Shown here piece by piece: positions 45,778-56,444 of a stretch of DNA of 57,771 nt. Each line of letters opens with the position of its first letter. The stretch's first letter is position 1. The stretch lies in contig JAOCPU010000095.1 of the NCBI GenBank assembly GCA_035772785.1, positions 1 through 57,771 of the forward strand. The letters are read 5' to 3'. The DNA comes from Phlebiopsis flavidoalba (Eukaryota > Basidiomycota > Agaricomycetes > Polyporales > Phanerochaetaceae). A program made the position numbers and the translations under genes. Below the pieces are notes generated by a model. It worked only from the letters and a program-made list of their open reading frames with translations. It was not told the DNA's origin and searched no databases.

Positions 45778-46919
45778 CCTGCTCTCGACGCTCTTGACAG
45801 CGTAGTACTGGCGCGCATACGGGAAACAACTTCTTGGTGGCGACCCTCGCTTCGCATATCCGCTTCTCGCAGACCTGCACTAAGGACGCGAAGGCTCTAC
45901 GAGGAGGACGCTGTATGGCAAACGGCATGTTTCAGAGCAGGCTTTGGGAAACCCAGACGGCGGACGATATCGGGGCAGTCGATTCAGCGGTTAAACGTGG
46001 CGTGAACTCGCATACACTCTCGTAGCACATGCGTCGCACTGTGAGATTCGTAGCTGCAAGGACGCCAATGCATGTTTTGGTGAGTATCCAAACATCTCTG
46101 CTTGAAACTCGGAACGGATTGCTGACGATCCTTCAGCGAAGCAGTCTACCGTCGTATGACGCGTCGATCTATACGCAGCACCCCGCCTTCGCCCAGACAA
46201 GTCGCCATGCACCCGCTATACTACTACCTACATTTCGCAGAGGCCCCCAGCCGGCTCCCCGCATATGCCGTCTCCTGACACGCTCGCCATCATGCTCACC
46301 CACCTGCTCGACGTTCCCAGAGTCCCAAGTCCTCCCAGTACGGACCGCTGTGCGCGCATCCAAACGCATCATGTGCTTTGGCCCACGTTCCCGCCAATGC
46401 AGTCGATCAGTTTCGAAGACGCGAATGGCGATCCGTTCCTCACCGTGCAGAATCCTGATGGATGCACCATTCTTGATGTGAATCGGGCGTTGGGAGACCT
46501 GTTGAGTGGGCGGTGCGTTGCGCCAAGATGTCTTGTGACTGATTCCTCGCCTAGCGTCCCACAGGGGTATCGAGCAGCTGGAGCTTGCGCTCGCTCATTA
46601 TCGCGAAATTTTATTCACCTCTGGGCTGTCATCTGCACAATTCGCGGAACACATCAGTCGCGATAGGGGGTTCCTGGATGATCATGAGTACGTGTCCAAG
46701 TGGACTGGGCGTAACCTGGCTGACGGCGTTCTCTCAGGTACCCTTTTCTGCAGGAACTCGTTGCGCAGGCTTGATTTCGCTGGTATTCTTGTTGGGCCCG
46801 TAGTTGTCACGGATTTAAGGGGTTTTCCGAGTCGTCGCATGTTTTATATCCACATTTGCATCATACCCACCACCGCAACTCACGCTAGTTCATGCAATCG
46901 TCCGCTGACCGGCGCGTGA
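45778..46919 (+). CDS. Probable F-box family protein
   Basis: Starts MPALDALDSVVLARIRE. After shifts it continues through a helix segment with LASHIRFSQTC, then LYEEDAVWQTACFRAGFGKP (F-box followed by a Trp/Cys-rich linker, as in many basidiomycete F-box proteins). Later segments are HPAFAQTSRHAPAILLP, DTLAIMLTHLLDVPRVP, MQSISFEDANGDPFLTVQNP and DVNRALGDLL. An intron ending CCCACAG at about 46,563 is followed by QLELALAHYREILFTSGLSS, then FAEHISRDRGFLDDHEYVSK. The frame closes at 46,919. The leading F-box is weaker than in the gene at 39.0-40.5 kb, so the family call is tentative, but the coding signal itself is clear. Confidence 0.6.
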
Positions 46920-46924
46920 CACTG

Positions 46925-47255
46925 AATGGATCAAAGAATTTAGAGTCGAGAAGCACAAACACAAGATCTTGGTCTGCGAAGATGACTCCGCATTCATCTT
47001 TCTAGGATAGCACTTGGGGCTCTGAGATAATTGGCGTGAGGCCGCTTACTAGCGTTCTCAAATGCGGCTGCTGGAAAGTAGCGGTATGTTAACCGCGACG
47101 CAGAACCCGTCGATACGCGCACCATGGAAGTCTTTGTGGTTCATATGGCCCCGATCGCATTACGCTTTGGGTTGCGAACTTTGTCGTGGTTGGTCTCGCG
47201 TCCCAACGAGCGAGATAGGCCGTCACGGAAGAAAATGTGAAAGGAATCATTAACA
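46925..47255. other. Short intergenic gap
   Basis: Convergent 3' ends of the upstream gene and bL28m. Nothing recognisable. Confidence 0.4.
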
Positions 47256-47259
47256 GCGA

Positions 47260-47805
47260 TTATTGGTAACATGATAAACTAAAGCGAGGCAGACTGAGAA
47301 ACTTTGTTAATATTGCTGTAGCATTTCCGAACGAACTATGAACATACGACTTGTGGTGCAGGGAGCGGCTGGGTGGAGGTACAGTGGTGGTAGCAGCGGC
47401 TTCCGAAGCCGCGGTTGCAGCTTGTCGCTCTCGGAGCATGAACCGTATCCGCATACCCTCCCATCCGAGGAGGTCCGCTTTCGTATTCGTGATGTAGTTG
47501 TCGATGCCCCCAAGCTGAAGCAAGATTCAGAACCTGCGAACGTCCACAGAGCATAGTCCACGCACCTTTTTCACCGTCCTCAGCTCCCGCGCAGTGATCT
47601 TGACCCGAATGAAATCCTGGAGGATGTCCGAAAAGAGGCGTTTGGTTGTGTGCGTTCGGGATTTGCCACGTCCTCCGTGTCTTTTTCTTTGAAAAAACGG
47701 CACGTTGTTGCCAGAGTTGTCTTGTCTTGCCACCGAATAGACCCAGCTGCGCCCGTTTGAATGGTGCGCTGATCACCTAGCTTTCAGCGACGAGAGTGGG
47801 GACAT
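47260..47805 (-). CDS. MRPL24: Mitochondrial large-subunit ribosomal protein bL28m
   Basis: This is a structural protein of the mitochondrial 54S subunit, the bL28 homologue called Mrpl24 in yeast. ATG at 47805 gives MSPLSSLKA. After a shift comes APFKRAQLGLFGGKTRQ, then NVPF and KKKTRRTW, then KRLFSDILQDFIRVKITARE and LRTVKK, an intron at 47515-47565 (51 nt), and GGIDNYITNTKADLLGWEG with MRIRFMLRERQ. The order and the FGGK...LFSDxLQxFIRVKxTAR...DLLGWEGMRIR motifs are diagnostic. The C-terminus after the Ala/Thr-rich segment may be shorter than the frame end at 47,260. At least three single-base shifts are needed in a gene expected to be essential for respiration. Confidence 0.9.
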
Positions 47806-48068
47806 GACCGGCGGGAACGAGGTGAGCGCGGGCGTTTCACCCACCCCGGTTGACATCTCCCCACCATGTCATGTAGCTACTTCTCGGTCTGCCGGCTATT
47901 GTTCTTCGTTTGTGACGCCCTCGAGCCTTTATAAGCAGGCTGGGAAGCGTTTTACGGTAGCTCCTCCCACTCGTTTTCGTGAAATCCCTGCTCACAGTAA
48001 GCGGCATGGTATGCTCACATCCGCGAGGTGCAGACTCATAGAATACAGAAGCTTTCGCAGCCTTTGTT
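47806..48068. promoter_or_regulatory. Shared divergent promoter region, bL28m / cupin
   Basis: Only 263 bases separate the two start codons, so the promoters must overlap or share elements. No TATA box is obvious. This is inferred from gene arrangement. Confidence 0.45.
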
Positions 48069-48630
48069 ATGACTTCAAACGAGCAACAAAAGCCATATCT
48101 GCGTCAGCGCACAGGAGGCAGAGTCCTCTTTCGCGCTACCGATTGCAGCACCCTCTCGATCCCGACGACCGGCCGCCGCACCTTCTCCCCTCGGCGACCA
48201 CTGTGGTCTCTCTCTAAGCTAGGCGTACACCACTGCCGTTGTAGACCTCACAAGACGAGCTCTGTGATCCACTGGCATCACAACGAGGAAGACTTCTTTT
48301 ACATTCTCGATGCCGGCGAGTCCGGCGCGACGCTCCTCAACGCTCAGAGAGGGCCAGGCGGGACCGCCGCAGGAGGTAAACCAGGTGAAGACAGGCGACT
48401 TCATTGGGTTTCCTGCTGGGAAAGGCATTGGGGTTACGCGCTGCGGGCTGGGGAAAAGGAGCTCGTGTACCTTTGTGGGGGTACACGGCAGTCGATGGAC
48501 GTTTGTCGCTATCCCTAGGCGCCTAAGGAAAGACCCTTGTGGTCGATCGTATCTGGCTCAGAGGGTGGTGGCCCATTTCTTTGTGGGAACAAAACGTTGA
48601 AAAGTTTGGGGAAACTGACGTGTGTAGTAG
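48069..48630 (+). CDS. Cupin-domain protein
   Basis: ATG at 48069 gives MTSNEQQKPYLR. The first cupin motif is clear: LGVHHCRCRPHKTSS then VIHWHHNEEDFFYILDAGE (about 48,225-48,320), with His-x-His and Glu in metal-binding positions. The second motif is split over frames: VKTGDFIGFPAGKG (48,385-48,430), then ALRAGEKELVYLCGGTR. After another shift come VCRYP and KTLVVDR with EWW near 48,580. It is probably a small metal-binding cytosolic enzyme or storage-fold protein of uncharacterised cupin_2 type; the substrate cannot be told. Divergent from bL28m. Confidence 0.83.
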
Positions 48631-48634
48631 TCCT

Positions 48635-49545
48635 AGAGGTGGCGTACATGGGGGTGAGCTTCGTCCTCCCCGAGACATTTGACCCCAGTCTGTAGCTCGC
48701 CCACGCACATATGTCATTCGACGTTTGTTGCATTTGAAATGTGATAATAGATCTTCTGCATGTTTGATCTCATAGCGCGATGATGCTTATAATTTGACAA
48801 CATCGCGTCTCAGTAATTATTGTAAGAAAGGAGGAATGAATATTTTGCACTAACCAAAACGTGGAAAGCCGAAGCTTTTCAATCCTGAACAGGACCAAAC
48901 CGTACCGTCTTCAAAAACCGGGAGCGTGCGTTCATTATGACCTGCGTTTGTCCTATCGCTCACGTTCCCTTTTAAGCTCGTTGATATCTGCACTTGTCCG
49001 TCGTTCAAGGTTTTCAGCAGCGCCTTCGTTCTACCCGTGAGCCTATGTTGAGCATTAAGTCAGGAACTACCACTTCCATCTACAACTTCATATTTCCAGG
49101 TATCCTAATATATCCGCTGTGCAACAACCAACCTCCGATGTGCCACACAGATCTGAGTTCTCCTTCCCAGCATCACCAGTAGACCATGTGTTGAGATGAC
49201 ACCTTTGCTGCTCTGGTTCACATGCGGATGATGAACCTTACGTGAACACGAAAGAACGGGCCGGAAGGATCCCGGGTTGTTTGCAGCGGTGAATAGGACT
49301 AACGAGGGTTCAAGCTGCTGCGCCTGCAAAGGGACGCTTCGCGAATATTCTTATTGAACAACGCAGGAGGTGACCTCACTGTCCTTACGAAACGTGCTCA
49401 GTGCGTCCTCCGAACGTCTTTGCTCGGGTCTCCTAGATTCTTTTGTCAGTTCGCTTTCACATCGGAGTTCGAAGTGCTTCCCACCTACTCAAAGATAAGA
49501 AAGCAATACTGCCTGGCGCCTCGGCCCCGGATGTACATACTGTTT
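48635..49545. other. Intergenic region
   Basis: About 900 bases without a supported gene. It leads into the tandem repeat upstream of the first AAA gene. Confidence 0.4.
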
Positions 49546-49549
49546 CCTA

Positions 49550-50013
49550 TCATTTGTAATGACGCTCTGATACTTGGAACTCAAATATCGCGCTACACGC
49601 GGCACAGCTTAAAGACAGTGGAGTCTGACGACTCGTCAGCAAAGGGACTCCTTTCTTCCTGTACACGCCTCTCACACATGCACCGATATCTCAGCACCTA
49701 TCATTGTAAGTGAACGCTCTGATACTTGGAACTCAAATATCGTGCGCTCACGCGGCACAGCTTAAAGACCAGTCTGACGACTCGTCAGGCAAAGGGACTC
49801 CTTTCTTCCTATACAACGCCTCTCACACATGCACCCCGATATCTCAGCACCTTATCATTGTAAGTGACGCTCTGATACTTGGAACTCAAATATCGCGCTC
49901 ACGGCGGCACAGCTTAAGAAGTCACACAGTCTTGACGACTCGTTCATGCAAAGGGACTCCTTTCTTCCTATACACGCCTCTCACACATGCACCGATATCT
50001 CAGCATTCGAAGC
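49550..50013. repeat. Three tandem ~150-bp units over the AAA gene start
   Basis: Units begin near 49,550, 49,699 and 49,852. Each runs TATCATT, GACGCTCTGATACTTGGAAC, TCAAATATCG, a GCGGCACAGCTTAA core, AGGGACTCCTTTCTTCCT, then CTCACACATGCACCGATATC. Every unit therefore ends with a copy of the start codon context (ATGCACCGATATCTCAGCA, MHRYLS), but only the third leads into the gene. Differences between units are almost all single-base insertions or deletions. Related sequence (TACTTGGAACCCAAGTATCT at about 53,603 and ATGCGCCGCTACCTCAGCAT at 53,731) precedes the second AAA gene once. Confidence 0.9.
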
Positions 50014-52698
50014 ACTTGCTCTACCGATGATAAGGACTCATTGAATTCTGCCCCCGTGGATGCAGAAGCAAGTCAAGACACGTCTACCCAGAGCGGCTCG
50101 GAAATGCAACCCGTCCTTGCGCCGCCGCAACTTAAGGTGAAGCGCGTCGACTATTATCTACAGCTGGTGGTCCAAGGCATGGAAGTATCGGGACAAGACA
50201 AAACGAGCGACAAGGTCACACCTGAGCGGGCTCCGGCGGATGCAGCGACGAATGATGCGTGGGGCGCCTTTTGCTTTGTCGTCGTGCGCACGTTCCCGCA
50301 GGAGACGGGAAAGGAGGACGCTAAACCGACGTTCCAAGTCGTCGTGAGAGTCCGTATCTCCGCAAGGCATGTGAGGCGGTGATCCAGAGATAATCCGGGG
50401 TTGTCGTGGAACGTCGAGCCTGTCGCGTAGGTATTGACCTTGCGTGTGTTTGTCTATTGTCGCTGATCACCGCTCGTAGCTCGATCCGCAGCTATTGGTC
50501 ACGTATCTCCCGCTCTTTGAAGAGTACCGAGACACGCTGCACGGGAAACAGCGAACGCTCGAAGAAGACTACACGCTCCTCTCTCCGTCGACGTGCTGAT
50601 CGACTACTTACACACGGGAATACCAGAACACGCTCTCAACGCTCACACGGTTGACAGCCTACGGGCGAGATCACATTTGATCTCCCTCCACTGCTCTTCA
50701 CCCCTCGCAGTACTCTGCTCACCACCTGTCCAACCACGGAAGCGCCTCGCGCTGTGCAGCTCACGAGCGTGGAAGAAGATCGTGGTCGATGTCGATACGG
50801 GTCGCGGGGTGTACGAGATGATATGCGAGGAGCATCGACGTCGCCGACGACGACGATGCACAGCCAGCCGCACGCGGTAGGCCCATGTGCGCGTGCAGGC
50901 GCACGCAAGGTGTGCCCTACGGCGGGGGGCGGCCGCCCCTATTGGCCGCGTATGGCCACATGGTCATAAATCCCGTTCTTGAGTGAGGGCATCAGTGAAG
51001 ATCACGTACAACACTGGCAACGCGTAATTTAAGCCCGATCAAGTACGTCGAGAATGCGATGCGCCTAGGATGCGCTCAAGGCTTTGCGCTCGTTGCGCGT
51101 GGACGACGCTGGTCGCGTTTCGTGGAATTCACCATGTGCAGTACGATGGCATGGGTCAAAACATCTCCGGATCAAGTACAACGTAGGCGTCCATTCCCTG
51201 TTTTGACATTACACGTGTGCATGCTGCATTGCATGAACGTAGGTTTCGTCGAGGGTCATGATCGATAGAGGGACAACTTTCGACGGCTTGAATCCTAACT
51301 ACGAGATGCCTCGCATATAAAGCCGAACTCCCGAACAGCCCACCCGGGTGGTCCCCATATTAATCCTGAGATGGCCTCCCAGCTGTTCCAGACTCTTCCG
51401 GACAAGCCAAAGCGCATTCGTTCATCCACCCTCAATATACTTCGATGCCAAAGCATGGTCTCTCATGCCGCGGTTTCCAACGTCTTCACGACTTGGACGT
51501 GCCTCTTCTACCAAACCCCGAAGGGAATGTCAAGTTAAAGCCTCTCGAGGAAGAGTTATCGGATGGTGATCTCATGCTAGCATCTCCGTGGTGTTATGGT
51601 TCAGCAGTTGACAGATAAGCTCTGGTGTAAGTGGTCTTCTCAACTGGCTTGTACGACTCTACTAATGATACGGGTACAGTGGAATTCAACATCGAGCACG
51701 TCTCCGAAATAACATGGAACGACGAGGCATTCGAAAATCTGGTGCTGCCCAACGAACGCAAGACGCACTCCTACCATCCCTCGTCGAAGCTCACGGGGCA
51801 CACACGAACTTTGACGACTTCGTGCAGGGCAAGGGCCTTGGGTTCTCGTCGTGAACCTGTTCGGACCACCAGGTGGTAGGCAAGACGCTATCGGCGGAAG
51901 CGACGTTCGGAAACATGTGCGACGCCCCGCTGTATGTCGTTGGCGGGGGCGATCTTGGCGGGAGCGAGCGCGGCCCGAGCTCGACAGCAAACGCTGCAGC
52001 GAAGTCTTCGATATTGCCACGAGCTGGCAGGCACTGGTGCTAATCGACGAGGTCGGTTGTCTCATCCTTCAACGTATGCTCCATGAGCTGACATGTCGAA
52101 GGCTGACGTGTTCCTTGAGCAACGTTCGTTGCAACCCCTCCCCTTGCAGAATGACCTCGACACGCGCAACGCCATGGTCGCCGCTTCTTGTAAGTCTTCG
52201 GACTCTGGCCAGGAGGCCTTTGTAATGGCTGACGCCTTTTTTCCACAGCCTGCGTCATCTGGAATACTACCGTGGGATCCTGTTCTTGACCACGAATCGC
52301 TGTGCGCACTTTCGATGAGGCTTTCCTATCGCGCATCCACGTCGCTCTACACTTCCGCGAGCTCTCTGCAGACGCACGACGCCAAGTGTGGAGCTGCGTT
52401 CCTGCGTCGGGTGGATGCCACGGTGGGCACAGCTGAAGGCGTGACAGAAAGCTGAGATGTCTAAGCCTCGCATCCCGTGGAGGTCAACGGGCGGCATATC
52501 AAGACACGCAGTGCGCACCGCCTGCTCGCTGGCCACGTCCGTATGCGGGAACGGCTCCAGTTCTGTCATCTGGTTGAGGCCCTGGACGCTATGGAAGAAT
52601 TCCTGGCCGAGTTTAGATGGCACGGACTCGTCGTAGGGTCTGAATCTGTCACAGCTTGTTTTTCGGATGGACGTCTAATGAATCAAGACTGTATGTGA
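49987..52698 (+). CDS. DUF7025/AAA ATPase, tandem copy 1
   Basis: AAA ATPase with the N-terminal DUF7025 region common in basidiomycetes; the cellular role is unknown. Start MHRYLSIRSTCST; DUF7025 segments LKVKRVDYY and WGAFCFVVVRTFPQE; intron 50427-50479; DPQLL, LEEDYT, VLIDYL and AYGEITFDL; intron 51183-51242; MIDRG and GLNPNYEMPR; intron 51627-51679; EFNIEHVSEITWNDEAFENL. The Walker A region (51,863-51,889) reads GGACCACCAGGTGGTAGGCA, one G more than needed for GPPGVGKT. VVGGGDL and the Walker B LVLIDE follow, an intron at 52052-52101, ADVFLEQRS, RHLEYYRGILFLTTNR, then RIHVALHFRELSADARRQVW-like sequence and LDAMEEFLAEFRW. The DUF7025 middle part near 50,900-51,050 is poorly conserved or shifted. 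Confidence 0.88.
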
Positions 52699-52699
52699 C

Positions 52700-53725
52700 T
52701 CGATGCGTAGAATGTCCACAAAATTTTGTTCAAATCTTACGAATCCCGTCTTCCGATAACGTCCAGAACGAGGGTTGAATTCAGCAAAGCTTGAGAAAAG
52801 CTTTGTGAATGTATCGTATACTCCAGACGCTCTCAGTAGCGCCTTCCGGGGCACAGCCTCAAGAGGAGAGCCGCACAGTATGAGGATTCATCGAAAAGGG
52901 AAACTAGAGGCTTCCGTTCCTAACAACACCAAACAAACACCTTACATAAAGCGAAAGATCACTCTTTGATTAATGACCACCACTTTCCAAGAGCTCGATT
53001 CCTTAAACATTATTGATACTACCCTCCTCCGCCAAAATCGCGTTCCAGATATGCGTGCGACTCTTCGACCTATCTCCTCTGGCGCTCCTCTCGGACCCTT
53101 TCCCATTCCATCGACTTTTCGTCATCTTTGTACAGCCTCGACCTCTACCATGGAACCAGGCAGATCGGATGTGATGATCATTAGGCCATCAATCGTCATA
53201 TACGGACCCGCTGTCATTGACTAACCTGTCAACTCGGCTGGGTGATTTCATGGCGAATAAAGCGTGGGCGAATGTGGAGACCGATGGGGCGAGAACGGGG
53301 TACGCGCAGTGCCTGTAGATGGGCGGGTGATCCTAGTCTGATTAACTCGCCTAGATGCGCTGCGGATTACGGTTGCCCTTCTCGGTGAGTGAAGACAACA
53401 GACTGTTTGGTGTGCATTGTCCTAGGTGTCCATGGTGCTGATGAGAGTGGCACAGAGCCTTTGTCAATACGCTCTTTGCTCTATGCTAGTGGTCGCCCAA
53501 GTAACGTTTGTTGACCGCGTAGCGGGAGGACAAGATAATGACCCTATGACTCGACCAGGCGCCATACAATGCCCTTCATCATGGCCGGGAACCGCGGCGT
53601 ACTTGGAACCCAAGTATCTCACGCGAAAACATCTGACGCGCGATGGGGTGATAAATGGTACACCTGGTCCACTTAACACACAGGAGGAATCTCTAGCCCC
53701 AACACAGCTACTCTTGTAGAGTGTA
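52700..53725. other. Spacer between tandem AAA genes
   Basis: No supported gene. A frame at 52973-53224 (83 residues) has no recognisable domain. At 53,580-53,730 the sequence becomes similar to the ~150-bp unit upstream of copy 1, so it probably holds the promoter of copy 2. Confidence 0.4.
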
Positions 53726-53730
53726 CACCC

Positions 53731-56440
53731 ATGCGCCGCTACCTCAGCATCCGCCGCTCGGCCCCCACTGTCGCCATCTCTTTCAGAAAAGAACGCCGCA
53801 CGCGCAGTGTCAGACGCCGAAGGCACTTCAGCCCATCCATCCACGATGAAGATGCAACAGAGCACAATGCGTTCGACCGCTGCGCTCCTTGCCACCGCCC
53901 GCGCTCAGTCCACCAAACCTGAAGATCAAGCGCGTGGACTACTACTACAGCTGGTGGTCCAAGACGTGGACAGTACCGGAGCAACACAGGAGACAAGGTC
54001 ACACCGGAGCGGCCCCCGGTGGGTGCTGCTGCTGCTATCACGGACGATCCGTGGGGGGAGCGTTCTGCTTTGTCGTTGTGCGGACGTTCCCGCGCGAAAA
54101 GAAGAGTGACAAGGAGGGAAAAGGAGCCTACGTTTAGCGTCAGGATCAAGAGCCCATACCTCCTCAAGGCGTGCAAAGAAGTAATCCCAGGAGTATCCGG
54201 GCCTGTCGTGGGAACGTCGAGCCGTCAATGTAGGTGGCGCAGTCGTGTTCTTGTGTACCAGTGCTCACAGGCGTCCACAGCTCGATCCCCAGCTCCCTGC
54301 TCACATTCCTTCCGCTGTTTGAGGAGTATCGTGATGCTTTGCAGACCAAAGACACGCACACTCGAAGAAGACTATAAACTCTCCTCTGTCAACGTGCTGA
54401 TCGACTACCTTCATCGGGACTACCGCAACACGCTCTCAACCCTCGCGCAGCTCACTGCACATGGCGAGATCACCTCTTCGCCCCTGCTGCACGCACTCTT
54501 CGTGCCCCGCAGCGTTCTGCTCACCACATGCCGACTACGGGTGCCCCCACGTGCGGTGCAGCTCATCAACATCACAAAATCTGCCGTCGACAGCGACCCG
54601 AGCCGTGGCGTGATACGACCTGGTCTGCGAAAGCGTCGACGTGGACGACGTCGATGCGCCCAATCCGCGGGGGCGTACATCCACGCGGGGTGAGGTAGCA
54701 GGGAGCGTTAGTGCTCTCGGGCGGCGAGTGAGCCACAAGGTTGTCATTCCGAGCTTCGAGGGGACAGTCAAGATCGCAGAGCTCGATGCGTTCCCAATCA
54801 AGTATGCCCGAGAACGCGAACGTCCTACAGGCCGCGCTCGTTGAGCGCGGGAGAAAGTGGGCGGCGTTGCGTGGAATTCACCATGGTGCATTACGAGGGC
54901 CGCGCGGTCATGGTCACGATGGGTCCGACAGGCCACAAGCGACGGCTCAAGTACAATGTGAGCGCACCATGATGTCGTTCATGCGGGTGCTGATGTCTAT
55001 ATGTGTAGGTCTCGTCGAGGATCATGATCGATAGAGCAAACTTCAGACGGTTGAACCCAAAACTATGAGATGCCGCTAATCAAGCAGGAGGCCCCGCCAG
55101 TCATCGTTAATCAGCGACAAATGTCTCGCTCAAAATCACGCTCACGCTCTCCGTCTCCGAGGAGGGTCCCCGTTCCCCAAAACTATTATATGCCACCGCC
55201 AGTGCCATACTACCCACATGGGATGCAATACCCGGGAGTGTCTATTCTCAATGCGGATAGCAAACAACAAGTTCAAGCCTGCCGAGAAGCTGTTCGGACG
55301 ATGAACTCATGCTAGCGTCTCCCGTCGTCTATGGCTACAGTCTGACAGACAAGCTCTGTGTGTAAGTCGCTCGATCATCGTTGCCCCCATCACGCAACTC
55401 ACGAATCATGGCATAGTGGAGTTCAACGTCGAGAACGTCTCAGAGATTGCCTGGAACGACGCGGCGTTTGCGAACCTTGTGCTGCCGCAGGACCGCAAGA
55501 CACTTCTCCGCTCGCTCGTCGAGGCCGCACAACGCGGACCTCGACTTTGATGACTTTGTGCAGGGCAAGGGGCAGGGCCTTGTTGTGAACCTGTTTGGGC
55601 CTCCCGGCGTGGGCAAGACGCTGTCCGCAGAAGCGACGTCGGAGCCACGGTGCGGCGTCCCGCTGTATGTCGTCGGTGGAGGCCGACCTGGGCACGAACG
55701 CTGCGGGCTCGATGAGGCGCTGCAGGCGAGTCTTTGATACTGCGACGAGCTGGCAGGCTCTTGTGCTGATTGACGAGGTCTCTTGTGGGCTGGCCCGTAA
55801 CCTATCACTTGCTTATTGACTAGACATTCGTGTAGGGCCGACGTGTTCCTCGGTGAGCAACGCTCGCTGCATGATCTCGAGCGCACAACGCCATGGTCGC
55901 CGTCTTGTACGTCGCCCTCCCTACTCGCACACACACAAAACTAACCTACTCCCACAGCCTCCGCCACCTCGAATACTACCGCGTGAATGCCTCTTCCTGA
56001 GCGACGGAGAACCGCGTACGCACCTTCGACGAGGCCTTTCCTCTCGGGCGCATCCACGTCGCACGTGTGCACTTACTGCGCGAGCTCATATCGCCCGACG
56101 CGTGCGCTGGCGCCAGGTTGTGGACCGCGTTCCTTTAGCGCCGCGTCGGTGTCGCCGTCGGCGCGGCGGACGGCGTGACGGAGAGGCTGCGAGATGGTGC
56201 GCCTCGCGGCGATCGCTTAGGTCACAACTGTGGGCGGCATGATCAAGAATGCGACGCGTACTGCGGGCTGTTGCGCTCGCTGGCTACGTGCTCGTTGGAG
56301 GCGACTCCAATTCGCAGGTCATCTAATTGAGACCCTCTCGATGCGATGGATGAGTTACGGCTGAGTTTAGGGGTATGAACGCGGGCGTAGTGTTGCCAGT
56401 CTTTGGGTATCGCGACGGGTATCTGATCTGGCGTCTTTGA
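53731..56440 (+). CDS. DUF7025/AAA ATPase, tandem copy 2
   Basis: Paralogue of 49987-52698 with the same domain order and intron positions. Start MRRYLSIRRS; LKIKRVDYYYSWWSKTWT; FCFVVVRTFPREKKSDKE; FSVRIKSPYLLKACKEVI; intron 54230-54280; LEEDYKLSSVNVLIDYLHRD, TLAQLTAHGEIT, LFVPRSVLLTTC and PRAVQLINITKSAVD; GRKWAALRGIHH; intron 54958-55008; MIDRA and RRLNP; an Arg/Ser-rich insert followed by NYYMPPPVPYYPHG; ELMLASPVVYGYSLTDKLC; VEFNVENVSEIAWNDAAF; then an intact Walker A GPPGVGKT (55597-55620), VVGGG, Walker B LVLIDE, an intron (55778-55835), ADVFLGEQRS, an intron (55907-55957), RHLEYYR and RVRTFDEAFL, and an end at 56440. Fewer shifts than copy 1. Confidence 0.9.
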
Positions 56441-56444
56441 AAAT

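Noticed and set aside
48069..48630. Initial thought that the cupin gene encodes 3-hydroxyanthranilate dioxygenase
   Set aside because: The cupin motif is present, but the N-terminal and flanking signatures of that enzyme are not. A generic cupin_2 assignment is all that can be supported.
52973..53224. 83-residue frame between the AAA genes
   Set aside because: No recognisable motif or supporting context. It could be a small gene, but nothing beyond an open frame supports it.
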